Below, piece after piece: positions 1-9,043 of a stretch of 64,000 bases of DNA; the stretch's first letter is position 1, and every line of letters starts with the position of its first letter. A program made the translations under genes and the position numbers. The DNA is taken from positions 44,244 to 108,243 of the forward strand of contig DFAM01000013.1 of assembly GCA_002365595.1 (NCBI GenBank). The letters are read 5' to 3'. The notes under the pieces are model-generated. The model was not told the DNA's origin. It saw only the letters and a program-made list of their open reading frames with translations, and did no database searches. The DNA is from Acinetobacter sp. UBA3106 (GTDB lineage Bacteria > Pseudomonadota > Gammaproteobacteria > Pseudomonadales > Moraxellaceae).

Positions 1-194
1 TGCAAGTCGGTAAAAAAACTGTAGCGGAACATCAAGTTCATGGCTGTTCCGGCTGCCTTTTTTTCACAATTGGCATGGTCTTGCATCAGTAACTCTAGGT
101 TATTGAGTGCTTCATCTAACCAGACTTTTGGCGTTTCACATCCCAAGAAGCCAATGACTGGCTTCATGAGATCATAATAATTTGTTAATGACAT
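1..194 (-). CDS. miaE: tRNA-(ms2io6A)-hydroxylase MiaE, N-terminal part
   Basis: Partial gene: the first 64 codons read leftward from an ATG at 194 and run off the window edge. The visible protein starts MSLTNYYDLMKPVIGFLG and contains DHANCEKKAAGTAMNLMFRY, which I recognise as the metal-binding helix (E-x-K/H type, DHANCEKKA) of the MiaE diiron monooxygenase. MiaE hydroxylates the isopentenyl group of 2-methylthio-N6-isopentenyladenosine at position 37 of tRNAs. The start lies 11 bases after the pdxJ stop, so it is probably the last gene of the lepA-to-pdxJ operon. The C-terminal half is not visible, so the remaining iron ligands cannot be checked. Confidence 0.75.
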   Translation of the reverse strand, partial: MSLTNYYDLMKPVIGFLGCETPKVWLDEALNNLELLMQDHANCEKKAAGTAMNLMFRYSFFTDL

Positions 195-205
195 AATCTA
201 AAAAC

Positions 206-931
206 TTATCTTGCTGCTTTAATCACAGCTTTCATTTGTTGAACAGCTTGAGCCAAACCGACAAACACCGCATCGGCAATAATAGAATGACCGATATTGA
301 GCTCATGAATCTGTGGAATGGCAGCAATCGGGGTGACATTTTCCAGGTTCAAACCATGACCTGCATTCACGATCAGACCTTTCGCAGCTGCATATTCCGC
401 GCCTTTGACAATACGCTCAAGTTCATGCTGCTGGGCTTCTGCGGTTTCAGCATCGGCATAAGCACCTGTATGTAACTCGATAGTTGGCGCACCGCAAGCC
501 ACGGCTGCATCAATTTGCGCAAAGTCGGCATCAATAAATAAAGACACTTCACAGCCAATTGCCGACAAGGCCTGAGTAGCAGCTTTGACATCTTCAAAAT
601 GACCCACCACATCCAGGCCGCCTTCAGTGGTCACTTCCTGACGCTTTTCTGGCACAAGGCACACATGATGCGGCTTGATTTCCTTGGCAAATTCCACCAT
701 TTCCGGTGTTACAGCCATTTCCAGATTCATATGGGTCTTTAACACCGGACGCATGCGACGCACATCATCATCCTGAATGTGACGGCGGTCTTCACGCAAA
801 TGCAGGGTGATGCCCTCTGCGCCTGCCTGTTCGCAAATTAAAGCCGCATTCACCGGATCTGGATAAGTGGTTCCGCGCGCCTGTCGCAAAGTCGCCACAT
901 GGTCAATATTTACACCAAGCAATGCAGCCAT
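206..931 (-). CDS. pdxJ: Pyridoxine 5'-phosphate synthase PdxJ
   Basis: Condenses 1-deoxy-D-xylulose 5-phosphate with 3-amino-2-oxopropyl phosphate to make pyridoxine 5'-phosphate, the ring-closing step of DXP-dependent vitamin B6 synthesis in the cytoplasm. The 241-residue product matches the usual family length. It carries the N-terminal [14 protein letters not shown] segment (residues 8-21) and HLREDRRHI (44-52), plus the C-terminal [13 protein letters not shown] phosphate-binding strand. The ATG is preceded by TAGGAAA at a good distance. It sits 25 bases after recO in the same direction; recO-pdxJ adjacency is common in Gammaproteobacteria. Confidence 0.96.
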   Translation of the reverse strand: MAALLGVNIDHVATLRQARGTTYPDPVNAALICEQAGAEGITLHLREDRRHIQDDDVRRMRPVLKTHMNLEMAVTPEMVEFAKEIKPHHVCLVPEKRQEVTTEGGLDVVGHFEDVKAATQALSAIGCEVSLFIDADFAQIDAAVACGAPTIELHTGAYADAETAEAQQHELERIVKGAEYAAAKGLIVNAGHGLNLENVTPIAAIPQIHELNIGHSIIADAVFVGLAQAVQQMKAVIKAAR

Positions 932-956
932 AACAATTTCCTAACGATGTTTTAAA

Positions 957-1661
957 TTAAGATTGAGTATTTTGAATCCACAATTGACGGCTTTTCAGCG
1001 GTCGGTCGCCCAAAAGAGCGGTAATGATCTGCCGATACAGCTTAGCCAATAATTGTAACTGCTCGGAATTAAAATCCCTACCTTTTTCATAATCCTGCAT
1101 CGAAAGAATCTGCCGCCCAGATAAAGTCGAACGTGACTGTTGTACTGTAGGAATAAAACCATCATTGAGCTGAAACAGATAAGATTGCGATTCCTGAATT
1201 TTATGTTGCTGTGCATCCACGGTAAAATCAAGTGCATAGCCCAGATCTTCTAACAGTGCATGTTCGAACTGACGTAAAATTTGTCTTAAGAAAAGATCAG
1301 GATGCTCCTGCTGTGCCAATTGTTGCAATTGCTGCAAGGTTTGATGGTATTGCACAAAGGTTTGCGGCATTTCCACTTCAACAGGACATAAACGTAGGAT
1401 AATTTCATTCAGATAGAAACCGGAAAAGAACGCATCGCCAAAAAAGAAAATCGGCTGATTGACAATTTCCAGCTTGGTAAAATTTTTAAGCTCAGATTTA
1501 CCGGAAGCCTGTACACAAATCGGTTGGTATTGCGGAGGTGGGGTTTGTCTCAAAATTCCATCCACACGGCCATACTCCTGAGTAAACAGATGCACAATAT
1601 GGCTGCGCTCACGGTATTTACGATGATGGATTAAATAACCATGCAACAGTTCATTTCGCAT
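957..1661 (-). CDS. recO: DNA repair protein RecO
   Basis: Recombination mediator that works with RecF and RecR to load RecA on SSB-coated single-stranded DNA and can anneal complementary strands. The 234-residue product begins MRNELLHGYLIHHRKYRERS, the N-terminal OB-fold strand pattern of RecO, followed by a helical C-terminal half. The zinc-binding cysteines found in some RecO proteins are not evident. It lies between the small lipoprotein gene and pdxJ, all leftward, and belongs to the era operon as in many Gammaproteobacteria. The first codons begin shortly after the upstream lipoprotein stop, suggesting translational coupling. Confidence 0.93.
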   Translation of the reverse strand: MRNELLHGYLIHHRKYRERSHIVHLFTQEYGRVDGILRQTPPPQYQPICVQASGKSELKNFTKLEIVNQPIFFFGDAFFSGFYLNEIILRLCPVEVEMPQTFVQYHQTLQQLQQLAQQEHPDLFLRQILRQFEHALLEDLGYALDFTVDAQQHKIQESQSYLFQLNDGFIPTVQQSRSTLSGRQILSMQDYEKGRDFNSEQLQLLAKLYRQIITALLGDRPLKSRQLWIQNTQS

Positions 1662-1673
1662 GAATAATTCAGT

Positions 1674-1865
1674 CTAATCCTTTTTCTTTTCCGAATCAGA
1701 ATCTTCGTCATCCCCATCCGGGATGATGGCACCCACCACAGCTGTTGTACCTTTAACCACGCCTTTCGTGGTTTTATAAGCCACTTTGACCGGAACCGTA
1801 ACGATCTTGTGAATACAGCCTTGCAAGAACAATACACATGCAACAATAGTCAGTACTTTCATCAT
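1674..1865 (-). CDS. Small lipoprotein (NF038104-like)
   Basis: A 63-residue predicted lipoprotein. The N-terminus has a short hydrophobic stretch ending in the lipobox LFLQGC, so lipidation at the Cys near position 17 is expected. The mature part is short, with KVAYKTTKGVVKGTTAVVGA followed by an acidic and then lysine-rich tail. I chose the ATG at 1865 (an adjacent ATG at 1862 is equally possible) because AAGGAACCC precedes it; an upstream in-frame ATG at 1880 overlaps that ribosome-binding site. It resembles a small lipoprotein family I recall from Acinetobacter at this exact position between era and recO. Function unknown. Confidence 0.75.
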   Translation of the reverse strand: MMKVLTIVACVLFLQGCIHKIVTVPVKVAYKTTKGVVKGTTAVVGAIIPDGDDEDSDSEKKKD

Positions 1866-1896
1866 TAGGGTTCCTTTCAAAGTGAAAACTTAGATC

Positions 1897-2931
1897 CTAG
1901 ATATCACTATAACCCAAGCTTTTTAATGCACGTTCATCATCAGACCAGCCACCTTTGACTTTCACCCAAAGCGTGAGCATGATTTTCTGTTCGAACATTT
2001 TTTCCATATCGGTACGGGCATCCATACCAATTTTTTTCAGCTTAGACCCTTTTTCACCAATTACGATGGCTTTTTGCCCTGGACGATCGACAAAAATGGT
2101 CGCATCAATATAAGTACATGCCGCTTTAGGACGACCTGTCTTCGGATTGATAGTGGCTTCTTCGGTCTTGAAAGATTCAATTTGCACAGTTAAATCATAC
2201 GGCAGCTCTTCACCCAATTGACGCATAATTTTTTCACGAATCACTTCTGAAGCGAGGAAACGCTCTGAACGGTCAGTAATCTGATCCAGTGAATAAAGTG
2301 GCGGCTGGAAGGGCAAATACGTTTCAATGGTATTACGAAGATGCTCAAGGTTGGCACCACGTAACGCCGATACGGGCACAATCTCGGCAAAATTCATCAG
2401 CTTGGCACGCTCTTGAATCAATGGCAGTGCTTGATTCTTGTTTTCAAAAGTATCCAGCTTATTGATGACCAGGATGACCGGCATTTCTGCGTTTTTCAGT
2501 TTTTCCAATACAAGCTCATCGTTTTGGGTCCACTTTTGAGCATCCACCACGAACAGCACTAGATTAACATCACGCAGTGCAGAATGTGCAGCACGGTTCA
2601 TCATTTTGTTGATGGCACGTACTTCTTTTTTATGCATCCCCGGCGTATCGACAAAAACTGCCTGAGATTTCTCGCGGGTATCAATCCCGACAATCTTATG
2701 GCGCGTAGTTTGCGGTTTACGTGAAGTAATCGAAAGCTTTTGACCCAATAAATGGTTCATTAATGTTGATTTACCCACATTCGGGCGTCCAACAATCGCA
2801 ACAAAACCACTTTTGAAATCAGATGGAATGGTTGTTCCTTCTGAGCTAAAGAACTGGTTAATTAAATCGTTACCGCTGTCTTGGTTTTGCGGTTCGTGAT
2901 CAGCATCGATGTGATCGGAATGAGTAGTCAT
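1897..2931 (-). CDS. era: GTPase Era
   Basis: Essential GTPase that binds the 3' end of 16S rRNA and assists 30S subunit maturation. Residues 48-56 give the P-loop GRPNVGKST, 95-98 the G3 DTPG and 157-160 the G4 NKLD; the C-terminal third contains the KH RNA-binding domain (IGEKGSKLKKIG). At 344 residues it is about 40 longer than E. coli Era because of a hydrophilic, Asp/Asn/Gln-rich N-terminal extension before the G domain. The start ATG overlaps the rnc stop codon by one base (TAATG), so translation is coupled to RNase III as in other bacteria. Confidence 0.97.
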   Translation of the reverse strand: MTTHSDHIDADHEPQNQDSGNDLINQFFSSEGTTIPSDFKSGFVAIVGRPNVGKSTLMNHLLGQKLSITSRKPQTTRHKIVGIDTREKSQAVFVDTPGMHKKEVRAINKMMNRAAHSALRDVNLVLFVVDAQKWTQNDELVLEKLKNAEMPVILVINKLDTFENKNQALPLIQERAKLMNFAEIVPVSALRGANLEHLRNTIETYLPFQPPLYSLDQITDRSERFLASEVIREKIMRQLGEELPYDLTVQIESFKTEEATINPKTGRPKAACTYIDATIFVDRPGQKAIVIGEKGSKLKKIGMDARTDMEKMFEQKIMLTLWVKVKGGWSDDERALKSLGYSDI

Positions 2932-3629
2932 TAAGACTTTTGCTCCAATTGTTTTAAGATATCTGCCGCGACTGCCTGTTCGGCAAAGCGACGACTTGAA
3001 CCTTCACCATACAATACCGGCAAGCCCTCAATCATGCATTCCACTTTGAAATGCTGATTCGGAGCATCACCTTGAATATCTACAACGTCATAAACAGGGA
3101 GAGGTTTTTTACGTGCCTGTAAATATTCCTGTAAGCGTGACTTAGGATCTTTGAGTTGGTCTGTAGGTTCGATATGGTCCAAATATGGCGCGTACCATTT
3201 CAGTACAATCTCTTGCAAGACTTTTAAATCGTTACAATCAACATAAATTGCACCAATAATCGCCTCTACAGTATCAGCAAGAATAGATTCCCGATGATGT
3301 CCACCCGATTTCAACTCACCCGTGCTTAAGATTAAACACGGACCAAGTTTTAAATCGTTTGCAATTTTGCCTAATGCTTCCTGACGAACCAATGTGGCCC
3401 GCATACGCGTTAAACGCCCTTCATTTTCTTGCGGGTAGGCTTGATACAAATAATGGGCAATGATCATCCCTAACAATGAATCGCCTAGAAATTCCAGGCG
3501 CTCATAGTTAGTTTTATGACTCACCGATCGGTGGGTCAGTGCAAGCTGCAATAATTCAGGCTGTTTGAACTGATAACCGATACGGTTGACTAAGCGCATA
3601 TTACTTAGTTTGGGCTGACCTTTGATCAA
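2931..3629 (-). CDS. rnc: Ribonuclease III
   Basis: Double-strand-specific endoribonuclease that processes rRNA precursors and structured mRNAs. The catalytic signature ERLEFLGDSL is at residues 43-52, with the second acidic cluster DTVEAIIGAIY further on. A dsRNA-binding domain occupies the C-terminal 70 residues (QEYLQARKKPLPVYDV to EGSSRRFAEQAVAA). With the start at 3629 the protein is 232 residues and overlaps the end of the DUF4845 gene by 29 bases. An internal ATG at 3599, one base after the upstream stop, would give 222 residues. The longer form aligns better with Acinetobacter RNase III as I remember it. Confidence 0.95.
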   Translation of the reverse strand: MIKGQPKLSNMRLVNRIGYQFKQPELLQLALTHRSVSHKTNYERLEFLGDSLLGMIIAHYLYQAYPQENEGRLTRMRATLVRQEALGKIANDLKLGPCLILSTGELKSGGHHRESILADTVEAIIGAIYVDCNDLKVLQEIVLKWYAPYLDHIEPTDQLKDPKSRLQEYLQARKKPLPVYDVVDIQGDAPNQHFKVECMIEGLPVLYGEGSSRRFAEQAVAADILKQLEQKS

Positions 3630-3975
3630 AACTTTTCTCGAACTTTAACACTAAATCTATATTGAGTAAGAAAGGCTTTCTTATCTCATACTCTTTTTTC
3701 ACTTCCAGACCGTCAACGTTTACTACTTTCGCAATTTCATCAAATTTTAGATCGCGCACATTATTCATGTCTAAACGCTGACTCATCTGGCTTGAGAATT
3801 TCGAAGGAGCAGTATTGGCCGGACTACTTTGTAGCAACTCCACAATTTGGCTATCCACTATTCGATCATCCCAATACGGTCCCCAAACCGCAATTGCAAT
3901 TTTCACTAAAAAAGCAAAACCAATAATTGCAATTAAAATTGCAATATACGACGCCCCTTGTTGATTTTTACGCAT
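3601..3975 (-). CDS. DUF4845 single-pass membrane protein
   Basis: A 124-residue protein with one N-terminal transmembrane segment at about residues 9-31 (a start like MRKNQQGASYIAILIAIIGF, resembling a pilin-type or signal-anchor helix) and a periplasmic domain of about 90 residues. The family (DUF4845) is typically encoded between lepB and rnc in Gammaproteobacteria, as here. Its role is not established. The position between signal peptidase I and RNase III in one operon, with an overlap into rnc, is the main contextual information. No catalytic motif is visible. Confidence 0.85.
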   Translation of the reverse strand: MRKNQQGASYIAILIAIIGFAFLVKIAIAVWGPYWDDRIVDSQIVELLQSSPANTAPSKFSSQMSQRLDMNNVRDLKFDEIAKVVNVDGLEVKKEYEIRKPFLLNIDLVLKFEKSFDQRSAQTK

Positions 3976-3997
3976 TTGTTATTTTTTCCAGTCATGC

Positions 3998-4825
3998 TTA
4001 ATCAATTACACCGTTGCGGTTAAACGACGGTAATTTAAATCCAGGTTCTTTATGCATCCATTTATAGAAGGCACGACCTGTTAGATTTTGTTCTGGTACA
4101 AAGCCCCAAAAACGACTGTCAGCACTTTGATCGCGATTATCCCCCATCGCAAAGTAATGACCTTTAGGTACTTTGACTTCCCAATATAAACCATTTTCAG
4201 ATGAATATTTACCATTTTCAACATAGTTAATAAACGGTGCCTGACGAGCAACATTCACCCCTTCCAGCTCACGCATTTTAAAGGTGTGCTTACCCAATGT
4301 TTCCTGATGGTAAATTGAAGCTGGTGTATCCAGGATATCTTTTTCACGGCTAAATTCTACCGGAACTTTCGCCACTTTTTGTCCATTGATAATCAGTTGT
4401 CCATGATCATAGACAATATGGTCACCTGGCAAACCGACTACACGTTTGATATAGCTGATGGTCGGTTGTGGCGGATAACGGAACACAATTACATCACCGC
4501 GTTCTGGTTCACCTACATCAATGATTTTAGTATTTACGATGGGTAAACGCACACCATAATTAAATTTGTTGACTAAAATAAAGTCCCCAGTTTCCAGGGT
4601 CGGAACCATCGAATCTGAAGGAATATTAAAGGGTTCATATAGGAATGAACGCAGCACCAGCACAACTGCCAGAACTGGCCAGAAGTCATATGCCCATGTG
4701 ATAATGAAATTTTCATTCCCCTTACCTAAGGTTTGTCTTTGTTTGAAAACAAACTTGTCGAGTAGCCACACCAAGAAAAAAATCAGCGTGACAGGAACGA
4801 GAATTAAATTAAAATCAAAATCCAT
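3998..4825 (-). CDS. lepB: Signal peptidase I
   Basis: Inner-membrane serine protease (family S26) that removes signal peptides from exported preproteins. Two transmembrane segments lie near residues 5-24 and 44-62. The catalytic Ser72 is in PSDSMVPTL and the general-base Lys127 in YIKRVVGLPGD; the C-terminal box MGDNRDQSADSRFWGFVP is present. The 275-residue length is typical. It lies 20 bases downstream of lepA in the same direction, the classical lepA-lepB operon, and is followed by DUF4845 and rnc. Confidence 0.97.
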   Translation of the reverse strand: MDFDFNLILVPVTLIFFLVWLLDKFVFKQRQTLGKGNENFIITWAYDFWPVLAVVLVLRSFLYEPFNIPSDSMVPTLETGDFILVNKFNYGVRLPIVNTKIIDVGEPERGDVIVFRYPPQPTISYIKRVVGLPGDHIVYDHGQLIINGQKVAKVPVEFSREKDILDTPASIYHQETLGKHTFKMRELEGVNVARQAPFINYVENGKYSSENGLYWEVKVPKGHYFAMGDNRDQSADSRFWGFVPEQNLTGRAFYKWMHKEPGFKLPSFNRNGVID

Positions 4826-4845
4826 GAGCTATATGACCTCTATTA

Positions 4846-6663
4846 TTATCTTTCTACTTTCAACACAGCAAGGAACGCTTCTTGCGGGATTTCAACACTA
4901 CCCACCTGCTTCATACGCTTCTTACCTTCTTTCTGTTTAGAAAGAAGTTTTTTCTTACGTGATACATCACCACCATAACATTTCGCCAATACGTTCTTAC
5001 GCATCGCTTTTACAGTAGAACGGGCAATAATTTGCGCACCAATGGCCGCCTGAATCGCCACATCAAACATTTGACGCGGAATGAGATCTTTCATTTTTTC
5101 AACCAGTGCAATACCACGGTGACGTGCATCCTGACGGTGACAGATCATGGCCAAGGCATCAACTTTATCGCCATTAATGAGTACATCAACCTTCACCAGC
5201 GATGAGCTTTCAAAACGGATAAAGTTGTAATCGAGTGAGGCAAAACCGCGTGAACATGATTTCAATTTGTCGAAGAAATCCATCACCACTTCAGCCATTG
5301 GAATTTCAAAGGTAATCGAAACCTGATTGGCCATAAACTTCATGTCTTTTTGCACACCACGGCGCTCTACACATAAAGTCATCACATTGCCCAGATACTC
5401 TTGTGGTACCAGGATATGACACTCAGCAATCGGTTCACGTAAATCTTCAACGGTAGAACCATCTGGCATTTTTGATGGACTGTCGATATAGATCGTCTCA
5501 CCATTTTTCATCACGGCTTCGTAAATTACGGTTGGCGCAGAAGAAATCAGATCCAGATCGTATTCACGCTCTAGACGCTCTTGTACGATTTCCATATGCA
5601 GCATCCCGAGGAAGCCACAGCGGAAACCAAAACCTAAAGCATCTGAGCTTTCAGGTTCAAAGAATAATGCCGAGTCATTGATTTGCAGCTTATGCAATGC
5701 TTCACGGAATGGTTCAAAATCACTTGAATCAATCGGGAATAAACCTGCATAGACCTGCGGTTTGACTTTTTTGAAACCGGGTAAAGTTGCAACATCAGGT
5801 GTGGCCGCAAGGGTAATGGTATCGCCCACAGGCGCACCAAAAATATCTTTAATACCGGCAATGATAAAACCGACTTCTCCGGCTTCTAACATTCCGGTTT
5901 CTGTATGTTTAGGATTGAAGATACCCACTGACGTAATGATATGCGATTGACCTGTTGATTTAATCAACATTTTATCACCCTTACGCACGCGCCCCTGCTT
6001 GATACGCACCAAAGACACAACGCCCAGGTAGTTATCAAACCATGAGTCAATAATCAGGGCTTGTAGCGGTGCATCACGGTCACCTGTAGGTGCAGGAATC
6101 ACATTGACCAGCGTTTCAAGCACCCCTTCAATGCCAAGGCCTGTTTTCGCAGAACAGGTTGGTGCCTCTGTCGCTTCAATCCCGATAATATCTTCAATTT
6201 CCTGAATTACACGTTCAGGTTCAGCCTGCGGCAAGTCAATTTTGTTGAGTACAGGAAGTACTTCAAGCCCTTGCTCAATGGCGGTATAGCAGTTCGCAAC
6301 CGACTGCGCTTCAACCCCTTGCGCAGCATCGACAACCAAAAGCGCACCTTCACAGGCTGCTAGCGAACGTGATACTTCGTATGAAAAGTCCACGTGTCCT
6401 GGCGTGTCAATAAAGTTTAATTGGTATTCTTGACCATTCGGATGGGTATAGTACAACGTCACTGAGGCCGCTTTAATGGTAATACCACGTTCACGTTCCA
6501 GTTCCATAGAATCCAGAACCTGAGCCTGCATTTCGCGATCTTGCAAACCACCACAGGTTTGAATAAAGCGATCTGCCAGAGTCGATTTACCATGATCGAT
6601 ATGCGCAATAATCGAAAAGTTACGAATGTTTTTAATATCAACAGATTTTTTAGCTTGCGCCAT
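4846..6663 (-). CDS. lepA: Elongation factor 4 (LepA)
   Basis: Translational GTPase that acts on ribosomes, implicated in back-translocation and in 30S biogenesis. The P-loop AHIDHGKST lies at residues 20-28, followed by RGITIKA (G2), DTPGHVDF (G3) and NKIDLP (G4). Elongation-factor domains II and V follow, then the LepA-specific C-terminal domain ending [20 protein letters not shown]. The 605-residue size is standard. It is the first gene of the leftward lepA-lepB-DUF4845-rnc-era operon. A hairpin at 6686-6713 separates it from the upstream thioesterase gene. Confidence 0.98.
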   Translation of the reverse strand: MAQAKKSVDIKNIRNFSIIAHIDHGKSTLADRFIQTCGGLQDREMQAQVLDSMELERERGITIKAASVTLYYTHPNGQEYQLNFIDTPGHVDFSYEVSRSLAACEGALLVVDAAQGVEAQSVANCYTAIEQGLEVLPVLNKIDLPQAEPERVIQEIEDIIGIEATEAPTCSAKTGLGIEGVLETLVNVIPAPTGDRDAPLQALIIDSWFDNYLGVVSLVRIKQGRVRKGDKMLIKSTGQSHIITSVGIFNPKHTETGMLEAGEVGFIIAGIKDIFGAPVGDTITLAATPDVATLPGFKKVKPQVYAGLFPIDSSDFEPFREALHKLQINDSALFFEPESSDALGFGFRCGFLGMLHMEIVQERLEREYDLDLISSAPTVIYEAVMKNGETIYIDSPSKMPDGSTVEDLREPIAECHILVPQEYLGNVMTLCVERRGVQKDMKFMANQVSITFEIPMAEVVMDFFDKLKSCSRGFASLDYNFIRFESSSLVKVDVLINGDKVDALAMICHRQDARHRGIALVEKMKDLIPRQMFDVAIQAAIGAQIIARSTVKAMRKNVLAKCYGGDVSRKKKLLSKQKEGKKRMKQVGSVEIPQEAFLAVLKVER

Positions 6664-6685
6664 GGGCTACCTTGAGAAAAAACAC

Positions 6686-6713
6686 GCCATGCAACCAATA
6701 ATTAATGCATGGC
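6686..6713 (-). terminator. Intrinsic terminator after the thioesterase gene
   Basis: Stem GCCATGCA/TGCATGGC (6686-6693 with 6706-6713). On the minus strand it is followed within three bases by a run of six T. It closes the leftward gene that ends at 6836 and isolates lepA transcription. Confidence 0.65.
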
Positions 6714-6835
6714 AAAAGCTGAATAGAAATTGCGTAGGATTATAGCAGATGGATTTTTCAATGTATCCTAAATAATGAATTCCTTTTTCGCTTTGAGCGT
6801 TATTTTGAAAATAAAACTCAATTGAACCTATGTAC

Positions 6836-7297
6836 TCAGTTTGAAGCCATCCCATCATATTGACTAAAATCCAGCGGATTCAGTTGTTCTGATATCGGCT
6901 GATAGGCCTGAATAAATGTCGGTGACATGCGTTTTGGTCGACCTGTCGCAATTTCCACACAGGCCCATTTGGTATTACCCATAAATAAAACACTTTGGTC
7001 GTGAGGACGATAAAACACATATTGGCGGAAAGAATACAAGGCATTGACATCATCCAGCCAGGTACGCAAGACAATTTTTTCGCCTTCAAATGCCGCCTTA
7101 CGATATTGCACATGGTGTTCTACCGCGACCATGGCATGTTTCAGTTCCAGGTATTGTTTCACCCCTAAACCCAGGGCATCAATATGTGCAGTGGCAACAT
7201 CCTGCATCCAGTGCATATACACGACATTATTCACGTGTCCCAGACTGTCAATATCTTTTGCTTGAACGGTGATTTCCAAATCAAAAACTGTGCTCAT
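6836..7297 (-). CDS. Acyl-CoA thioesterase, hotdog fold (4HBT)
   Basis: A 153-residue hotdog-fold thioesterase. The N-terminal motif DIDSLGHVNNVVYMHWMQDV (about residues 15-34) is characteristic of the 4-hydroxybenzoyl-CoA thioesterase/FadM-YbgC class, with Asp as the likely catalytic residue. It probably hydrolyses a fatty acyl- or aromatic acyl-CoA in the cytoplasm; the substrate cannot be read from sequence. The gene is monocistronic, with its own terminator downstream and a 136-base gap to the mucD-type protease gene upstream. A second, unrelated-looking hotdog protein is encoded at 10753-11169 and a third (YbgC) at 47981-48391. Confidence 0.85.
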   Translation of the reverse strand: MSTVFDLEITVQAKDIDSLGHVNNVVYMHWMQDVATAHIDALGLGVKQYLELKHAMVAVEHHVQYRKAAFEGEKIVLRTWLDDVNALYSFRQYVFYRPHDQSVLFMGNTKWACVEIATGRPKRMSPTFIQAYQPISEQLNPLDFSQYDGMASN

Positions 7298-7387
7298 CTA
7301 TTTTGCTTACCCTTACGCTGTGTAAAAACGACCTTCAAGGTCAGACAGTCTACGTAATTTTAGATTGCAGTAAAATTGCAAAATATA

Positions 7388-7418
7388 AAAAAACCACTCA
7401 TGCATAGAGTGGTTTTTA
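7388..7418 (-). terminator. Terminator downstream of the Do-type protease gene
   Basis: Stem ACCACTC/GAGTGGT at 7393-7399 and 7407-7413, flanked by an A-run on the left and a T-run on the right, so it can act on both strands. It lies 16 bases beyond the protease stop codon. Confidence 0.7.
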
Positions 7419-7433
7419 TTTGATGGACTAGGA

Positions 7434-8825
7434 CTATTCAATCCGCATACCTAAAATAGCGCGCTGATCCTGACGGATAATTGAAACCCGGGCAACTGAA
7501 CCTTTTTTCAATTCAGATGCAGATTTAACAAAATCTTCACTATTCAAAATGGTTTTATTATTTACTTTGGTAATCACATCTCCTGCCATCAAACGTGATT
7601 GAGATGCAATCCCTCCGCGCTTAACTTCCTCTATCAAAATTCCGCCTTTAATATCCAGTTGTTTTTGCTCACTGGCAGTTAAATTACGAATCGTTATGCC
7701 TAAAACTGGACCTTTATTTTGAGCCGTCTGTTCAACTTTAGCCGGCGTATCGTCTGGTGCAGTCGTCAACGTTGCCGAGATATTACGAGTTTTATCATCC
7801 CGCAAAACTTGCAGTTGAATATTTTGGTTTGGTGAAGTTCTATTCAGGTAATTCAACAACTCTGAAGTTCTGGAAATAGGCGAGCCATTATATTTCAGGA
7901 TGACATCGCCCGCCTTAAAGCCAGCTTTGGCTGCCGGAGAGTTGGGTGCGACCTGTGTTACCAATGAACCTTCAGGTTTGGACAGGTTATAAGATTCTGC
8001 AAGGTTGCGGTCAATGTCTTGCAACATGACGCCCAAATATGAACGGGTCACCTTGCCATTCTTTTTCAACTGCTCTGCCACATCCATTGCGACATCAATC
8101 GGAATGGAAAATGACAACCCCATATAGCCGCCAGTACCACTAAAGATACGCGAGTTTACCCCGACCACTTCACCGTTCTGGTTAAACAAGGGACCGCCTG
8201 AGTTACCCGGATTCAAAGCTACATCGGTTTGAATAAAGGGTACCGAGGTTTCCCCCATCATGTTACGCATTTTTGCACTGACAATACCAGCAGATGCAGA
8301 ATAGTCAAAACCGAAAGGTGAACCAATAGCAAGTACCGGCTCACCGACTTTGAGCCGGTCTACATTTCCGGTACGCAATTCAGGGAAACTGGAACCATTG
8401 ACTTTGAGTAGCGCTACATCGGTACGCGCATCACTTCCGACCACAGTCGCATCAATTTCACGGCGGTCATTTAGCATAATAGTAACTTTAGATGCATCTT
8501 CAACCACATGATGATTGGTCAACAGATAACCATCCTTACTGATAAAGAATGCACTACCATAAGCGGTTTTTTCTTGCTGAGCCTGTTGCTGCGGCACAAT
8601 CACCTGATTTCCAAAAAAACGTTTTAAAATTTCAGGTATTTGTTGTTGTATCAGCTCTTCCTGAGTCATTTTTTTAACGACGTTTACACTCACCACCGCA
8701 GGACTGACCTGTTCAACCAGATTAGAAAAGTCTACCGAGGAAGCTGCTTGTGTTTGCATGGCCGCCATTGTAAATACAGCAGCATACATTCCTTTTTGTA
8801 TATCGCGATTATTCATGTAAAGCAT
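7434..8825 (-). CDS. mucD: Do-family periplasmic serine endoprotease (DegP/MucD-like)
   Basis: Periplasmic HtrA-type protease/chaperone that degrades misfolded envelope proteins. The trypsin-like domain shows the triad His106 (TNHHVV), Asp136 (DARTDVAL) and Ser209 (NPGNSGGP). Two PDZ domains follow, beginning around residues 255 and 370. The 463-residue length and double PDZ fit DegP/DegQ/MucD. The N-terminal region (residues 10-29) is weakly hydrophobic and looks like an atypical signal peptide ending QTQAAS. Two in-frame ATG codons (8825 and 8816) compete; GGAG is close to the first and far from the second. It is divergent from nadB; the ECF sigma locus is elsewhere, at 55 kb. Confidence 0.93.
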   Translation of the reverse strand: MLYMNNRDIQKGMYAAVFTMAAMQTQAASSVDFSNLVEQVSPAVVSVNVVKKMTQEELIQQQIPEILKRFFGNQVIVPQQQAQQEKTAYGSAFFISKDGYLLTNHHVVEDASKVTIMLNDRREIDATVVGSDARTDVALLKVNGSSFPELRTGNVDRLKVGEPVLAIGSPFGFDYSASAGIVSAKMRNMMGETSVPFIQTDVALNPGNSGGPLFNQNGEVVGVNSRIFSGTGGYMGLSFSIPIDVAMDVAEQLKKNGKVTRSYLGVMLQDIDRNLAESYNLSKPEGSLVTQVAPNSPAAKAGFKAGDVILKYNGSPISRTSELLNYLNRTSPNQNIQLQVLRDDKTRNISATLTTAPDDTPAKVEQTAQNKGPVLGITIRNLTASEQKQLDIKGGILIEEVKRGGIASQSRLMAGDVITKVNNKTILNSEDFVKSASELKKGSVARVSIIRQDQRAILGMRIE

Positions 8826-9043
8826 TTACTCCATTCATTACAACTATGCGTAGACAGTATTTAGCATAAAATATGTCTGTTTTGGGTAATAATACGTTTG
8901 ATTATATTTGTATAAACAACAGCTTAAATCTTTCTTAAAAGTTTGTTGCTTTATTACTTTTTCTCATCATACATTAGCATATTAGCTCTTGTCTTTTGAT
9001 CAAAAAAGCGGTGTTATTAGCAAACTTTTTTTCAAATTAGCTG
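8826..9043. promoter_or_regulatory. Divergent promoter region between the protease gene and nadB
   Basis: A 218-base AT-rich non-coding gap separating two divergent starts. It must hold both promoters. I see several -10-like AT-rich hexamers but no clear -35/-10 pair and no strong operator palindrome. Confidence 0.5.
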